34,641 nt of DNA from a virus: positions 1 to 34,641 of the IMG/VR virus record IMGVR_UViG_3300042731_006034, one strand, 5' to 3'. Shown piece by piece: positions 1-8,012 of this stretch. How positions within the stretch are numbered: the stretch's first letter is position 1; every line of letters starts with the position of its first letter. Position numbers and translations under genes: made by a program. The notes below the pieces were generated by a model. The model saw nothing but the letters and a program-made list of their open reading frames with translations, ran no database searches and had not been told where the DNA came from.

Positions 1-564
1 GGGAGTGATGATATTATAGATTGTGGGAATGACGATAGCTTTGATGTTACAACAGGCGTAACATTCTTTTTTATAGCTTATGTCCCAAGTTCAGCCACAG
101 ATATTATAGGATTTGGATGTAAAAATACTATTGGCGGGACGAGTGGATTATGGGACGTATTAAGATATTCTAATGATTTAAGATTTAGATTAAATACAAA
201 TTCTAAAGAATGCCAAAGTAATACTGAGGTTCCAACAGATAGATGGTTCCAGCTGGCTTGTACTTATGACCAACAGAATATGAGGATTTATTATGATGGC
301 GTTTTGGATAAAACAACTGCTTATACTACTGCTATTTCAACTAATGATGAAAATGTATATTGGGGTCTTCATAAGAATTATAAATTTCACGGTAAAATGG
401 CAATGGTAGCAATGTGGAATCGGGGTTTAATTGCTGATGAAATTTACCAATTGTATGCGAATCCTTATTGTATATTTGCTCGGCCGAGTCGGGCGAGGTT
501 GTTTTACGTTTCTGTGACCAATACTGCATTTTTGCAGTATTATTATCGCTTCTTGAGAGGTTAG
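1..564 (+). CDS. LamG/concanavalin-like adhesin, C-terminal part (partial)
   Basis: Frame 1 is open from the first base to TAG at 562-564, so the gene begins to the left of the window; 187 residues are visible. The visible part has the features of a LamG/pentraxin-type jelly roll: TDRWFQLACTYD, then RIYYDGVLDKTT, then GKMAMVAMWNRGLIADEIYQLYANPY. This closing segment, followed by a short Arg/aromatic tail, is the usual end of phage LamG proteins (family knowledge). Such domains bind sugars, so I infer a tail or appendage protein that contacts the host surface. The next gene starts 5 bases after the stop, which suggests a shared transcript. An ATG at 280 is internal to the domain and not the real start. 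Confidence 0.8.
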   Translation, partial: GSDDIIDCGNDDSFDVTTGVTFFFIAYVPSSATDIIGFGCKNTIGGTSGLWDVLRYSNDLRFRLNTNSKECQSNTEVPTDRWFQLACTYDQQNMRIYYDGVLDKTTAYTTAISTNDENVYWGLHKNYKFHGKMAMVAMWNRGLIADEIYQLYANPYCIFARPSRARLFYVSVTNTAFLQYYYRFLRG

Positions 565-569
565 AAACT

Positions 570-2480
570 ATGGAAAGGAATGTAGCCGGCCAAACTTGGG
601 TCGTGCATGCCTTTGACAGAACAGACGGTTCACCAAAGACCGGTGATGCAGCGAATATTACTGCAGAAATATTGCTGGAAGGTGGTACGAAAGAGGCAAC
701 GAACGATACAAACCCAACCGAAGTGGGTGGGGGATATTACGTTTTCAACTTGACCCAAGCAGAAACAAATCATTACCATTTGGCAATATTGCCGGAAAGT
801 TCAACTGCGAACATTATTGTGTTGGGGGACCCCGGTGCAGTATATACAGAACGTGCATATAAGGAAATTATTACTGTTCAACCACTTATTCCCAACGAAA
901 TCGACTTGGCGAACACAAGCTCATGGCGGATAGGGTTGATGCTTTATGATGCTCGTCTGGGCGTGCCACCGTCTACGTCGGAAATTACCCCTGGTACAAT
1001 TTCGATAGACCGGAAGGCTGCGGGGGGAACTTCATGGACGAATGTTGTAAATGATGCTGCATGTTCTGAAGCTATCGGGTTGATTTATTATGATGAGGTA
1101 TTCGATAGCGCGACCGGATACGCAGAGGGGGACAGTATCAGAATTACTTTTAAATCACAATCGATTATAATGTCTGGTAGAGTACATGAAATCACCCAAA
1201 GTGCAGGCACAATATTCTATACTTCCATTCGGCAGACAATGCGTGGGACGGACAATGCAGCCTTGGCAGCTACGGCTCTGACAGATGCTACATGGACGGA
1301 TGCACGTGCGGGATACTTAGATAATCTTTCTGCCGGAGCAGTGGCACAGTCTTCTGTTTGTACTGACGCAAGGTTGGCAGAATTAGATGCAGGGAATATG
1401 CCGACCGATATAGCTAATATCGAGACTGATACACAGGACATCCAAAGCAAGATTGGTACGCCTGCCAATATTGATACCGGCGGTGCAACGTTAGCTGATA
1501 ATCTCAAGAAACTTGCTGATGACAATGCTGGTGCAGACTTTGATGCTACCAACCACTCACAGAAGGCTATTCGGGATAGAGGCGATGTGGCTTGGACAAC
1601 GGGTTCAGGTACCGGTTTAACGGCTTTAGCCAGTGGCACAGCGCAAGGCGGAACAGCTTCGACGATTCAATTAGCCGCCGGCGAATCATTTGCGAATGAT
1701 GAATTAAATGGCAATATTGTACTTATTCATACCGGTACCGGGGCGGGGCAAGCACGTTTAATCACGGATTACACTGGAGCGACGGATACCGCGGATGTAA
1801 CCCCGAACTGGACAACAACTCCAGATGCCACAAGCCAATATGAAGTTATTCCCGGGTCGATGAATGTAGAGCAGATAGAGCGCGTCGATGCGACTGACCA
1901 AATCCGTGATGCTGTTGTCGATGATGCTACAAGGATAGATGCAAGCGCATTGAATACGTTGTCTGGACATGACCCTGGAGCCACGATAGCCAAAGCTGGT
2001 GATGCAATGACACTAGCAGATGACGCGATAACTTCAGCGAAGTATGACGAGACAACTGCCTATCCAATAAAATCGGAAGATGCTGGCAATACACAAATAG
2101 CACGCACCGGTGCTGACGGTGATACGTTGGAGACCATCTCTGATGAGATAGATGATATTGAGACGGCGGCTACTGCTATTCAAGCAAAGACGGATAATTT
2201 ACCTGATGGTATTCAAAAGAATACGGCACTGAATAATTTCGAGTTTGTGATGTACGATTCTACTGATCATATTACCGGCAAGATTGGTTTAACAGTTACC
2301 GCTACCCGGTCAATTGACGGGGCTGCTTTTGGGGCTTGTGCTAATGCGGTTTCTGAGGTAGCTAATGGAGTGTACAAAATAAACTTAGCGGCGGCGGATT
2401 TAAATGGTGATGTGATTACATTGCGGTTTACCGCGGTCGGTGCCGATGATACCATGATAACTATTAAGACGGATTCCTAA
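570..2480 (+). CDS. Multidomain beta-rich phage appendage/tail fibre protein
   Basis: I chose the ATG at 570 (636 residues) over an upstream ATG at 468, because 570 follows the previous stop and has GAGAGG about ten bases before it. Residues 1-100 (VAGQTWVVHAFDRTDG ... GGGYYVFNLTQAETN) form an Ig-like/carboxypeptidase-regulatory-type beta domain common in phage structural proteins. Residues about 345-428 (GTAQGGTASTIQLAAGESF ... TTTPDATSQYEVIPGS) are another module shared by many phage proteins. A helical linker follows (IETAATAIQAKTDNLPDG), and the last 90 residues (LNNFEFVMYDSTDHITGK ... ITLRFTAVGADD) are a second Ig-like domain. I infer a virion-associated fibre or baseplate-like protein. 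No enzymatic motif was seen. Confidence 0.75.
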   Translation: MERNVAGQTWVVHAFDRTDGSPKTGDAANITAEILLEGGTKEATNDTNPTEVGGGYYVFNLTQAETNHYHLAILPESSTANIIVLGDPGAVYTERAYKEIITVQPLIPNEIDLANTSSWRIGLMLYDARLGVPPSTSEITPGTISIDRKAAGGTSWTNVVNDAACSEAIGLIYYDEVFDSATGYAEGDSIRITFKSQSIIMSGRVHEITQSAGTIFYTSIRQTMRGTDNAALAATALTDATWTDARAGYLDNLSAGAVAQSSVCTDARLAELDAGNMPTDIANIETDTQDIQSKIGTPANIDTGGATLADNLKKLADDNAGADFDATNHSQKAIRDRGDVAWTTGSGTGLTALASGTAQGGTASTIQLAAGESFANDELNGNIVLIHTGTGAGQARLITDYTGATDTADVTPNWTTTPDATSQYEVIPGSMNVEQIERVDATDQIRDAVVDDATRIDASALNTLSGHDPGATIAKAGDAMTLADDAITSAKYDETTAYPIKSEDAGNTQIARTGADGDTLETISDEIDDIETAATAIQAKTDNLPDGIQKNTALNNFEFVMYDSTDHITGKIGLTVTATRSIDGAAFGACANAVSEVANGVYKINLAAADLNGDVITLRFTAVGADDTMITIKTDS

Positions 2481-2668
2481 TGATAATAAGATGGACGCCA
2501 GCTAATCGAAGAGGACAAGTATATTATCAAGGCTTAGGCTATATGTCTCCGGTAGTTATTGCCGAAGTAAATTTGTACCACGCGATAGATATTGTTATTG
2601 AGGACTACTTTAAGACTGATGTAGTAATCGAGGATTACTACAAGGCAGATGTAAGTATAGATAAATAA
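2480..2668 (+). CDS. Small protein with an internal tandem repeat
   Basis: 62 residues. The ATG overlaps the last base of the upstream TAA (TAATG), implying translational coupling with the appendage protein gene. The C-terminal third is a clear two-copy repeat of about ten residues, VIEDYFKTDV then VIEDYYKADV, preceded by a partial third copy (AIDIVIEDYF overlaps the first). The N-terminus (IIRWTPANRRGQVYYQGLGY) is basic and aromatic. I do not recognise a family. Position suggests a small accessory to the appendage protein. No signal peptide or membrane segment is visible. Confidence 0.6.
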   Translation: MIIRWTPANRRGQVYYQGLGYMSPVVIAEVNLYHAIDIVIEDYFKTDVVIEDYYKADVSIDK

Positions 2669-2688
2669 ATTGCCCTAATTCATATCCA

Positions 2689-2928
2689 ATGGAATTAATT
2701 TTAATTATTGCTTTTGGTTGTACAATAGCGGTATTGGTTTGGTTGAACTCCCAGTATAGCCGGGCTATTGGACAACTAAAACAGCTACTAAAAGAACAGC
2801 AACAACAATTAGCTTCTAAGCCCAAGAAAGAGCCGCCGGAATGGGAAGCCCAACCCACTTCGGAAGAATTGCAGGCAGATTTTGACCAGAGGGTAGTTGA
2901 TGGCATTTCAACCCGGAAACCTTGGTAA
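2689..2928 (+). CDS. Small single-pass membrane protein with coiled coil
   Basis: 79 residues. Residues 1-20 (ELILIIAFGCTIAVLVWL) form one hydrophobic helix at the N-terminus. It is followed by a Gln/Lys-rich segment predicted by eye to be a coiled coil (GQLKQLLKEQQQQLASK) and an acidic, Pro-containing tail (KKEPPEWEAQPTSEELQADFDQ). This topology fits a holin-like or spanin-like accessory, or a virion membrane-interacting protein, but no family motif decides it. The 3' end overlaps the next gene by 29 bases. The function is unknown. Confidence 0.55.
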   Translation: MELILIIAFGCTIAVLVWLNSQYSRAIGQLKQLLKEQQQQLASKPKKEPPEWEAQPTSEELQADFDQRVVDGISTRKPW

Positions 2929-3490
2929 TTCTAAATACAGTGATTACGACAAAGAGTTCTTTTTAGCGGCGTATGAACTCAACGGACGCAAGTTTGTTCA
3001 GACACGCAAAGCTTTGCTGCGTAAGCGGATAAAATGTCCTTATAATGCGACATATCAGTGGGTGCGCCAGAAGGATAAGTATCACAAATTACGTATGGAA
3101 GAAAGAGAAAAGGTTATTAAACTGGCGTGGTCGAATGCGGTTCGTACTTTAGAATTGTCTTTTGATGATGCCAAGTTAAAGGAATTAAGCCCCGAAAAGG
3201 CGGCTTCGGTGCTAGAAAAGTTGGTGGGGACGGTGTTATTGCTGCAAGGTGAACCAACCACCCATGTTAAGATAGATGGAAACATTGACATCAGCGCAAT
3301 TGAGCGCAGAACTCAAGAACGACTTAAAACAATTGAGGCGGCTGCCGGTAGACTTGGCGGCGCAGGCGCAGATATGCTCCCTGTACCAGCAGAATCCGAG
3401 TCAACTTCTACCGTACTTTGCGACGGTGATGCAGAATTGCTATCACATCGTGAACAAGGACGGGGACAAGCAACTGTTGTGGATGAATAA
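2900..3490 (+). CDS. terS: Probable terminase small subunit
   Basis: 196 residues from the ATG at 2900, with GAGGG six bases upstream; a TTG three bases earlier is less likely. The N-terminal 60 residues are basic and helix-turn-helix-like (DKEFFLAAYELNGRKFVQTRKALL ... CPYNATYQWVRQKDKYHKL), as expected for pac/cos recognition by a small terminase. The middle is helical (SPEKAASVLEKLVGTVLLLQGEPTTHVKIDG) and resembles the oligomerisation and post-HTH regions of phage small terminases. Position directly before terL supports the call. The last 72 residues lie in a 215-base overlap with the terL reading frame. The first part of that tail (ISAIERRTQERLKTIEAAAGR) looks like real helical protein, while the final 40 residues look low quality and may be only a shadow. 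Confidence 0.65.
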   Translation: MAFQPGNLGNSKYSDYDKEFFLAAYELNGRKFVQTRKALLRKRIKCPYNATYQWVRQKDKYHKLRMEEREKVIKLAWSNAVRTLELSFDDAKLKELSPEKAASVLEKLVGTVLLLQGEPTTHVKIDGNIDISAIERRTQERLKTIEAAAGRLGGAGADMLPVPAESESTSTVLCDGDAELLSHREQGRGQATVVDE

Positions 3491-5117
3491 GACCCAACAA
3501 AAGTTGTTTGAAGAGATTAAAGCCCAAGAGGAGCGTGGGTTGCCGGTGCGCATTATCATCCTCAAAGCCCGGCAAGAAGGTATCTCGACTTTCATTGCTG
3601 CCCGGTTGTATTTTCGGACTATCTGTATTCCGAATACCGCCAGCGCCATTATTGCCGACTTGGACGCCAACGCCCAACAGCTATTTGAAATATACCGGCG
3701 GTTTTACGAGTCCTCCCCCGAGGATTTAAAGCCGTGCAAGAAGTACGATAGGCGCGATCGGGGCACGGTGTTTGATGAATTGCAATCACGGATAGATATT
3801 TTAGTGGCTACCGAAGCGAAGAATGAGGTTAGTGGACGTACTGGTAGATCTCGAACTTATCAGAACGTGCATTGTAGTGAGTATGCTTTTTGGGCGAACG
3901 CGCGGGCGACGATGAACGCCCTGAACCAAACCATCCCCGAAAAAGAAGGTACCGAAGTATATATAGAAAGCACGGCAAATACTTGGGGGGATGATTTCTT
4001 TAGCGCATGGGAACGGGCCAAAGAGGGGAAGAGTGATTACCAAGCGGTGTTTTTCCCCTGGTGGTTTCATCTGGAGTATGCGACTCCGTGTGATGAACAG
4101 AAGCAACAGGAGATAGAAAGCACCCTGGGGACAGCCGAGGATGCGGAATTCGGCAATGAGCGGTATTTGCTGGAAGAGTTTAAATTATCTTTTGCTCAAT
4201 TGCATTGGCGGCGCCGGACTATTGCCAACAAGTGTTCGGGGTCATTGCAAACCTTCAAGCGCGAATATCCCTCTTTTGCTGAGGAAGCCTTTCAAACGGC
4301 GGGGGAATATGCCCTTGACCAAAACGCCTTAGTGTATTTTAGCAAAGAAGTGCAAAACCCTTTATGGGTGGGGGATATTAACAAGGAACGGCATTTAGAC
4401 CTGACTGAGACGCCGACGGGGTTTCTGAAGATATGGGAAGAACCAGAGCCATACACCGAATATATTATTGGCTCTGACCATGCCCAGGGGTTGGACTGGG
4501 GCGACTTCAATTATGCGGTGGTGATTCGGCGGTTACCATTACAAGTGGTAGCGACTCTAGCTGGGCATGATGGGCGGCGGATTCAACCGGATGAATTCGG
4601 GTTGTTGATGGCGTGGTTGGGGGAATATTATCATTGGGCGCGCATTTGCCCCGAAAGTAACAACGATGGCGGCAAAGCCATTACAGTGTTGCAAATGGTC
4701 GCCAAATATCCCAAACTTATCTATGAGGATGCCCATTTGCGGTTGAGCAAAACCAAAAGGGTAGGTTGGATGAACAATGCCGCCACGCGCAAGTTGCTTA
4801 TTTCCGAGCTGCAAGAGGCGATTAAGCAACGGGCGATTACTATCCAAGATAGCATGATAATTAATTGCGCGAAGGGGTTTGTGTATGTCAATGGCAAGCC
4901 GCAAGCGGTGAAAAAAGGTGAGAAAAGAGTGGCGGGTGAATCCCTATGGCAATACATTGACTGCCCTTTGTTTGCTCTAGGTTCAGCGTTGTTGGCGCAT
5001 AACCGCTTGCCGCCACCAAAACCACAGGAAGTTATCAAAAATGATTATAGGCATCCGCGTACTCTTAAAAGGATGCAACAAGCCAAAGCACAAAAAGGGA
5101 TATTGGCTTATGTATAG
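3276..5117 (+). CDS. terL: Terminase large subunit (ATPase/nuclease)
   Basis: 613 residues from ATG 3276; later in-frame ATGs at 3429 (residue 52) and 3483 are alternatives, and none has a strong RBS. The ATPase domain shows a Walker A-like segment ILKARQEGIST (about residues 96-105). It also has a Walker B-like HCSEYAFW (about 199-206), with Ser-Glu in place of Asp-Glu as in many phage terminases, and a motif III region YIESTANTWGDDFFSAW (229-245). The RNase H-like nuclease domain has candidate acids D401 (IGSDHAQGLDWGD), E460 (CPESNNDGGKA) and D562 (YIDCPLFALGSALLAHN). It pumps DNA into the procapsid through the portal encoded next and cuts it. The length is normal for the family. Confidence 0.93.
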   Translation: METLTSAQLSAELKNDLKQLRRLPVDLAAQAQICSLYQQNPSQLLPYFATVMQNCYHIVNKDGDKQLLWMNKTQQKLFEEIKAQEERGLPVRIIILKARQEGISTFIAARLYFRTICIPNTASAIIADLDANAQQLFEIYRRFYESSPEDLKPCKKYDRRDRGTVFDELQSRIDILVATEAKNEVSGRTGRSRTYQNVHCSEYAFWANARATMNALNQTIPEKEGTEVYIESTANTWGDDFFSAWERAKEGKSDYQAVFFPWWFHLEYATPCDEQKQQEIESTLGTAEDAEFGNERYLLEEFKLSFAQLHWRRRTIANKCSGSLQTFKREYPSFAEEAFQTAGEYALDQNALVYFSKEVQNPLWVGDINKERHLDLTETPTGFLKIWEEPEPYTEYIIGSDHAQGLDWGDFNYAVVIRRLPLQVVATLAGHDGRRIQPDEFGLLMAWLGEYYHWARICPESNNDGGKAITVLQMVAKYPKLIYEDAHLRLSKTKRVGWMNNAATRKLLISELQEAIKQRAITIQDSMIINCAKGFVYVNGKPQAVKKGEKRVAGESLWQYIDCPLFALGSALLAHNRLPPPKPQEVIKNDYRHPRTLKRMQQAKAQKGILAYV

Positions 5118-5132
5118 AACTATGGACACATA

Positions 5133-6839
5133 ATGAGAAACGACCGAGAAAAATTAGCAGACTTGGATAAAACCAACGACGAAGAATTAATTGTCAAACT
5201 GGTCAAGTCTTGCCGCAAAGAGGCTGATAGTAATCAAGGTGAATGGACGAAGCGTGCCAAAAGGAATATCGAATATTACGTGGGCAACCAGTGGTTGACC
5301 GAAGAAGGCGAAATAGATGATAGTTCCCCAGCGTGGCGGTTTCGGACGCAAGTGAATTTGATATTTAATACTATTCAGAGCATTACGGCCTCGGGGTTGG
5401 ATGCCCGACCACGGGTGTATTATTCTGCTGATGACCAAAATCAAAGCCAATTAGCCGAGCATCTCACTGATATTATTGAGGCTTATCAGGAGATGCGGCT
5501 GGAAGAATGGTTGGTGTATCAGACTATCTTGTGGTTTACCTTGACCGGCATTGCTTGGCGGAAGTATCTGTGGGATGCTAATTTAAACCGGCCGACGTCC
5601 TTTGTTATTCCGGCGTGGGAAGTAGGCGTAGACCCGGATGGGTGTTTACCCGACTGCTCCGACCATCGCTATCTGATTCACACCAAAGAAGAGGATATTG
5701 ATATAGTGGCACGCAGGTATGGCGTGGATGAGGATGATATAGCCGGGGAGAGTGCGGATGCGGATGATGAAGTGAGTTTTTGGCGGCGGTGGTTTAAGCG
5801 GCATGAGCTTTCCGAGACAGTGCCACGCAAAAAAGTTGCCGTACATGAGTTATGGTATTTTGGGCAGACGCCAGCCGACTTGATTGCGGATGAGAAACCG
5901 GCAAAGAGTGTAAAGTACCCACAAGGACGGGTTTTTGTTGTCTCTGGTAACAAATTGCTTTATCAGGCAGCTAACCCTTTTAATCATGCGCGTGCGCCGC
6001 TGCTCCCATTTCATGGTTGCACGGCGCCCAGTGGGTTTTTAGGCTTCGGTATCGTAGACCAGTTAGCTCCAATTCAATTTGCCCTCAATGTATTGATGAG
6101 CCAAGCCATCATGAGTAACATTCTGATGGCTAATCCACAATGGGTGGTCGAAGAGGGGGCGGTTAATGATGGGTGGATAACGAATGAGCCGGGGCTGGTG
6201 ATTAAAACCGCCGAGGGCATGATAGACCGAGTGGAAAAACAACCGGGGGTGGGCCCTTCTAGCTCTACTTTTCGGTTAATTAGTGATTTAACCCAATTTG
6301 CCGAACGGGTATCCAGTGTGTCTGAGGTGATGTGGGGGCGGCAGCCCGGGGGCAGTGCATCAGGGATTGCCATTGCTGGATTGCAGCAAGCGGCCTCAAC
6401 GACCATCCGGCAGTATATGCGGTGGTTTGAGATGTCCTACAAACTAGCGGCTATCATGGAGGCGGAGAACTTACAGCAATACGCCAATCCTATTAGTCAG
6501 GACATGCTCACCCACATGAATTTGGGCGAATGGTTCAACTGGGAGGAAGAGATTCGGCAATTAAGGTTTGATGTGCATGTGCAGAGTTTGTCCGAGCTGC
6601 CCCGTAATTTGGAGGGGCGGTTAAACTTTGGGATGCAGATGGTACAATTGGGCGTGTTTGATATAGAGGAATTTTTAGATTTTACCCGGATTCCTATTTC
6701 GGACAGGTTGCGCAGTCAAATAGCGCCGCCGGATATGGGGATGATGGGTAATCAATTAGGTACACCCCGGCAGCAACTAGCTGGCTTGCAAGGGTTGGCT
6801 GGTTTAGGACAGGGTGTACCGGTGGAAGGGAGGTTATAA
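5133..6839 (+). CDS. Portal protein (P22-like group)
   Basis: 568 residues. The portal family is recognised from the N-terminal pattern (WTKRAKRNIEYYVGNQWL ... RTQVNLIFNTIQSITA ... DARPRVYYSA), then ILWFTLTGIAWRKYLWD, the conserved VIPAWEVGVDPDG, and an RFVVSGNKLLY-type wing strand. A stem and crown follow (PLLPFHGCTAPSGFLGFGIVDQLAPIQFALN), with long helices before the C-terminus. The C-terminal tail is Met/Gly/Gln rich. The portal forms the dodecameric DNA gate at one capsid vertex and docks the terminase. It lies 15 bases after terL, and the downstream gene overlaps its stop (TAATGA). The length is close to portals of short-tailed phages that lack a tape measure. The start has only a weak GGA-type RBS. 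Confidence 0.88.
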   Translation: MRNDREKLADLDKTNDEELIVKLVKSCRKEADSNQGEWTKRAKRNIEYYVGNQWLTEEGEIDDSSPAWRFRTQVNLIFNTIQSITASGLDARPRVYYSADDQNQSQLAEHLTDIIEAYQEMRLEEWLVYQTILWFTLTGIAWRKYLWDANLNRPTSFVIPAWEVGVDPDGCLPDCSDHRYLIHTKEEDIDIVARRYGVDEDDIAGESADADDEVSFWRRWFKRHELSETVPRKKVAVHELWYFGQTPADLIADEKPAKSVKYPQGRVFVVSGNKLLYQAANPFNHARAPLLPFHGCTAPSGFLGFGIVDQLAPIQFALNVLMSQAIMSNILMANPQWVVEEGAVNDGWITNEPGLVIKTAEGMIDRVEKQPGVGPSSSTFRLISDLTQFAERVSSVSEVMWGRQPGGSASGIAIAGLQQAASTTIRQYMRWFEMSYKLAAIMEAENLQQYANPISQDMLTHMNLGEWFNWEEEIRQLRFDVHVQSLSELPRNLEGRLNFGMQMVQLGVFDIEEFLDFTRIPISDRLRSQIAPPDMGMMGNQLGTPRQQLAGLQGLAGLGQGVPVEGRL

Positions 6840-7108
6840 TGAGCGAAGAAGTAGAAACCATGTCGCTACGGTTACCGGCTGGTTTAAAAGCAAAGCTTAA
6901 AAAGGCGGCCGAAGGGCGCAAAGTGCCGATGTCGGCTTTAGTTGAATACGGGGCTTTCATTATGGCGCATTTGCCGGAGCGTACTTGGCAGCAATTATTG
7001 TATGTGCAACAGCGGGGTCGGCGAGGGCTAACGCCGGCGCAACAAATAGTTGATGTTATTGCTAGAACTCCCCCATATACGGGGGTGCAACCCAAATGGG
7101 GCAAATAA
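6839..7108 (+). CDS. Ribbon-helix-helix-like small protein
   Basis: 89 residues; the start overlaps the portal stop codon and GGGAGG lies six bases upstream. The N-terminus reads as an Arc/MetJ-type fold: a beta strand (ETMSLRLPAGLKAKLKKAAE) with alternating hydrophobic residues, then a helix and turn (RKVPMSALVEYGAFIMAHLP). The C-terminal half (RTWQQLLYVQQRGRRGLTPAQQIVDVIART) is helical and basic. By fold it should bind DNA, perhaps as an autoregulator of late genes. However, its position between portal and scaffold also allows a structural role with packaged DNA. A short C5/G5 hairpin (CCCCC at 7070-7074 with GGGGG at 7081-7085) lies in the last codons. Confidence 0.6.
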   Translation: MSEEVETMSLRLPAGLKAKLKKAAEGRKVPMSALVEYGAFIMAHLPERTWQQLLYVQQRGRRGLTPAQQIVDVIARTPPYTGVQPKWGK

Positions 7109-7117
7109 GGAGGTTAT

Positions 7118-7186
7118 ATGCTAAAAAGCTATAGCCGTTTTCACGGCAAAAGGAGTTATTCTTATGTTAGGAAAAGAACGCACTGA
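7118..7186 (+). CDS. Possible 22-residue basic mini-protein or leader peptide
   Basis: ATG at 7118 is preceded by a near-ideal RBS (AAGGAGG at 7107-7113, spacing 4). The reading frame runs 22 codons, MLKSYSRFHGKRSYSYVRKR plus two residues, to TGA at 7184-7186, overlapping the scaffold start at 7164. The product would be strongly basic and aromatic. Because the RBS is better than that of the scaffold gene, either this is a real mini-protein, or the ribosome loading site serves as a translational coupler for the scaffold. Nothing identifies a function. Confidence 0.3.
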   Translation: MLKSYSRFHGKRSYSYVRKRTH

Positions 7187-8012
7187 CCAGGGCCCTGAGT
7201 CTGAGGTACCGGCGGAGGCGTCCGCGTCCGACACTGGCGAAAGTGGCGCCAGTGCAGCGGCGGAAGCTCCGTCCGAGGCTGAGGGTACAGTCGCAGAAGC
7301 AGAGGCTTCGCCAACCCCAACCGTCGGAGGGGCGGCGACGGAACCCGACGACCCGTTTGCCGAGCTTCTGAAAGATTTTGTACCGAAGAAAGACCATGAT
7401 AATGCAACGCGGAAGATTACCCAACAAGGGCAAGAGTTAGCGGCCAGGGATCGTCAATTAGCTGATTTATCCCAGAAGTTTGATGCTTTACAACAAACGT
7501 TGACGCAGCAGCGTCAGCAGCAGGAAACTGACTGGGATACAGAAGGTGAGGGCAGCGACTACCAAACGCCTACCACGCCAGCTAATACGGTTACAGCCAC
7601 TCGACTTGATACCATTGAAGGGGCGTTGTTAGAGTTGCATCAAGAGTTACAGGGGTTTAATCAGCGATTTGCCCGGCAGAACACCTTACAGGAAGCGACC
7701 AAGCAAACGGGCATCCGCGAGGATGTTCTTCAGGTGTATCAAGACCTAAAGGATCGAGGGCAGGATGTGGAGGCCGCGGCTTTGCTGTCTAAAGCGGCGG
7801 TATTGGAACATGAGCAGCGTCAGCAGCAGCGGAAAGCCGAGCAGGAGAAGCAAGCCCGGGAAGTGGAGAAGATTATGCCCGGGGGCGGGGCGCGGGGGGA
7901 AGCTACTGTGCCTACCATTGACCCTTTAAAGCCGGAAGAACTTCCAGATGATAAAGCGCAGCGCGACCAATTTCGTCTAGGTCGCCTGAAAGAATGGTTT
8001 ACCAAAGGATAA
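7164..8012 (+). CDS. Probable capsid scaffolding protein
   Basis: 282 residues; ATG 7164 has AGGAG eight bases upstream. Residues 1-65 are acidic, Ala/Glu/Pro/Ser-rich and low complexity, hence disordered (SEVPAEASASDTGESGAS). The middle is a Gln/Lys/Asp-rich helical coiled coil (about 75-120 and 140-230, for example QELAARDRQLADLSQKFDAL and EHEQRQQQRKAEQEKQ). The C-terminus is charged and helical (DDKAQRDQFRLGRLKEWF). Acidic N-terminus, long coiled coil and a short basic C-terminal helix, placed just before the capsid gene, are the usual signature of phage scaffolds. They direct capsid assembly and then leave the head. No protease domain is visible. The call rests on composition and position, not on a conserved motif. 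Confidence 0.75.
   Translation: MLGKERTDQGPESEVPAEASASDTGESGASAAAEAPSEAEGTVAEAEASPTPTVGGAATEPDDPFAELLKDFVPKKDHDNATRKITQQGQELAARDRQLADLSQKFDALQQTLTQQRQQQETDWDTEGEGSDYQTPTTPANTVTATRLDTIEGALLELHQELQGFNQRFARQNTLQEATKQTGIREDVLQVYQDLKDRGQDVEAAALLSKAAVLEHEQRQQQRKAEQEKQAREVEKIMPGGGARGEATVPTIDPLKPEELPDDKAQRDQFRLGRLKEWFTKG

Noticed and set aside
468-569. Earlier ATG start for the appendage protein
   Set aside because: It would put 34 codons inside the LamG gene; ATG 570 follows its stop, has an RBS and begins the known domain pattern.
1217-1639. Antisense frame (140 residues) inside the appendage gene
   Set aside because: A shadow of the sense Ala/Asp-rich linker; no start signal or family feature.
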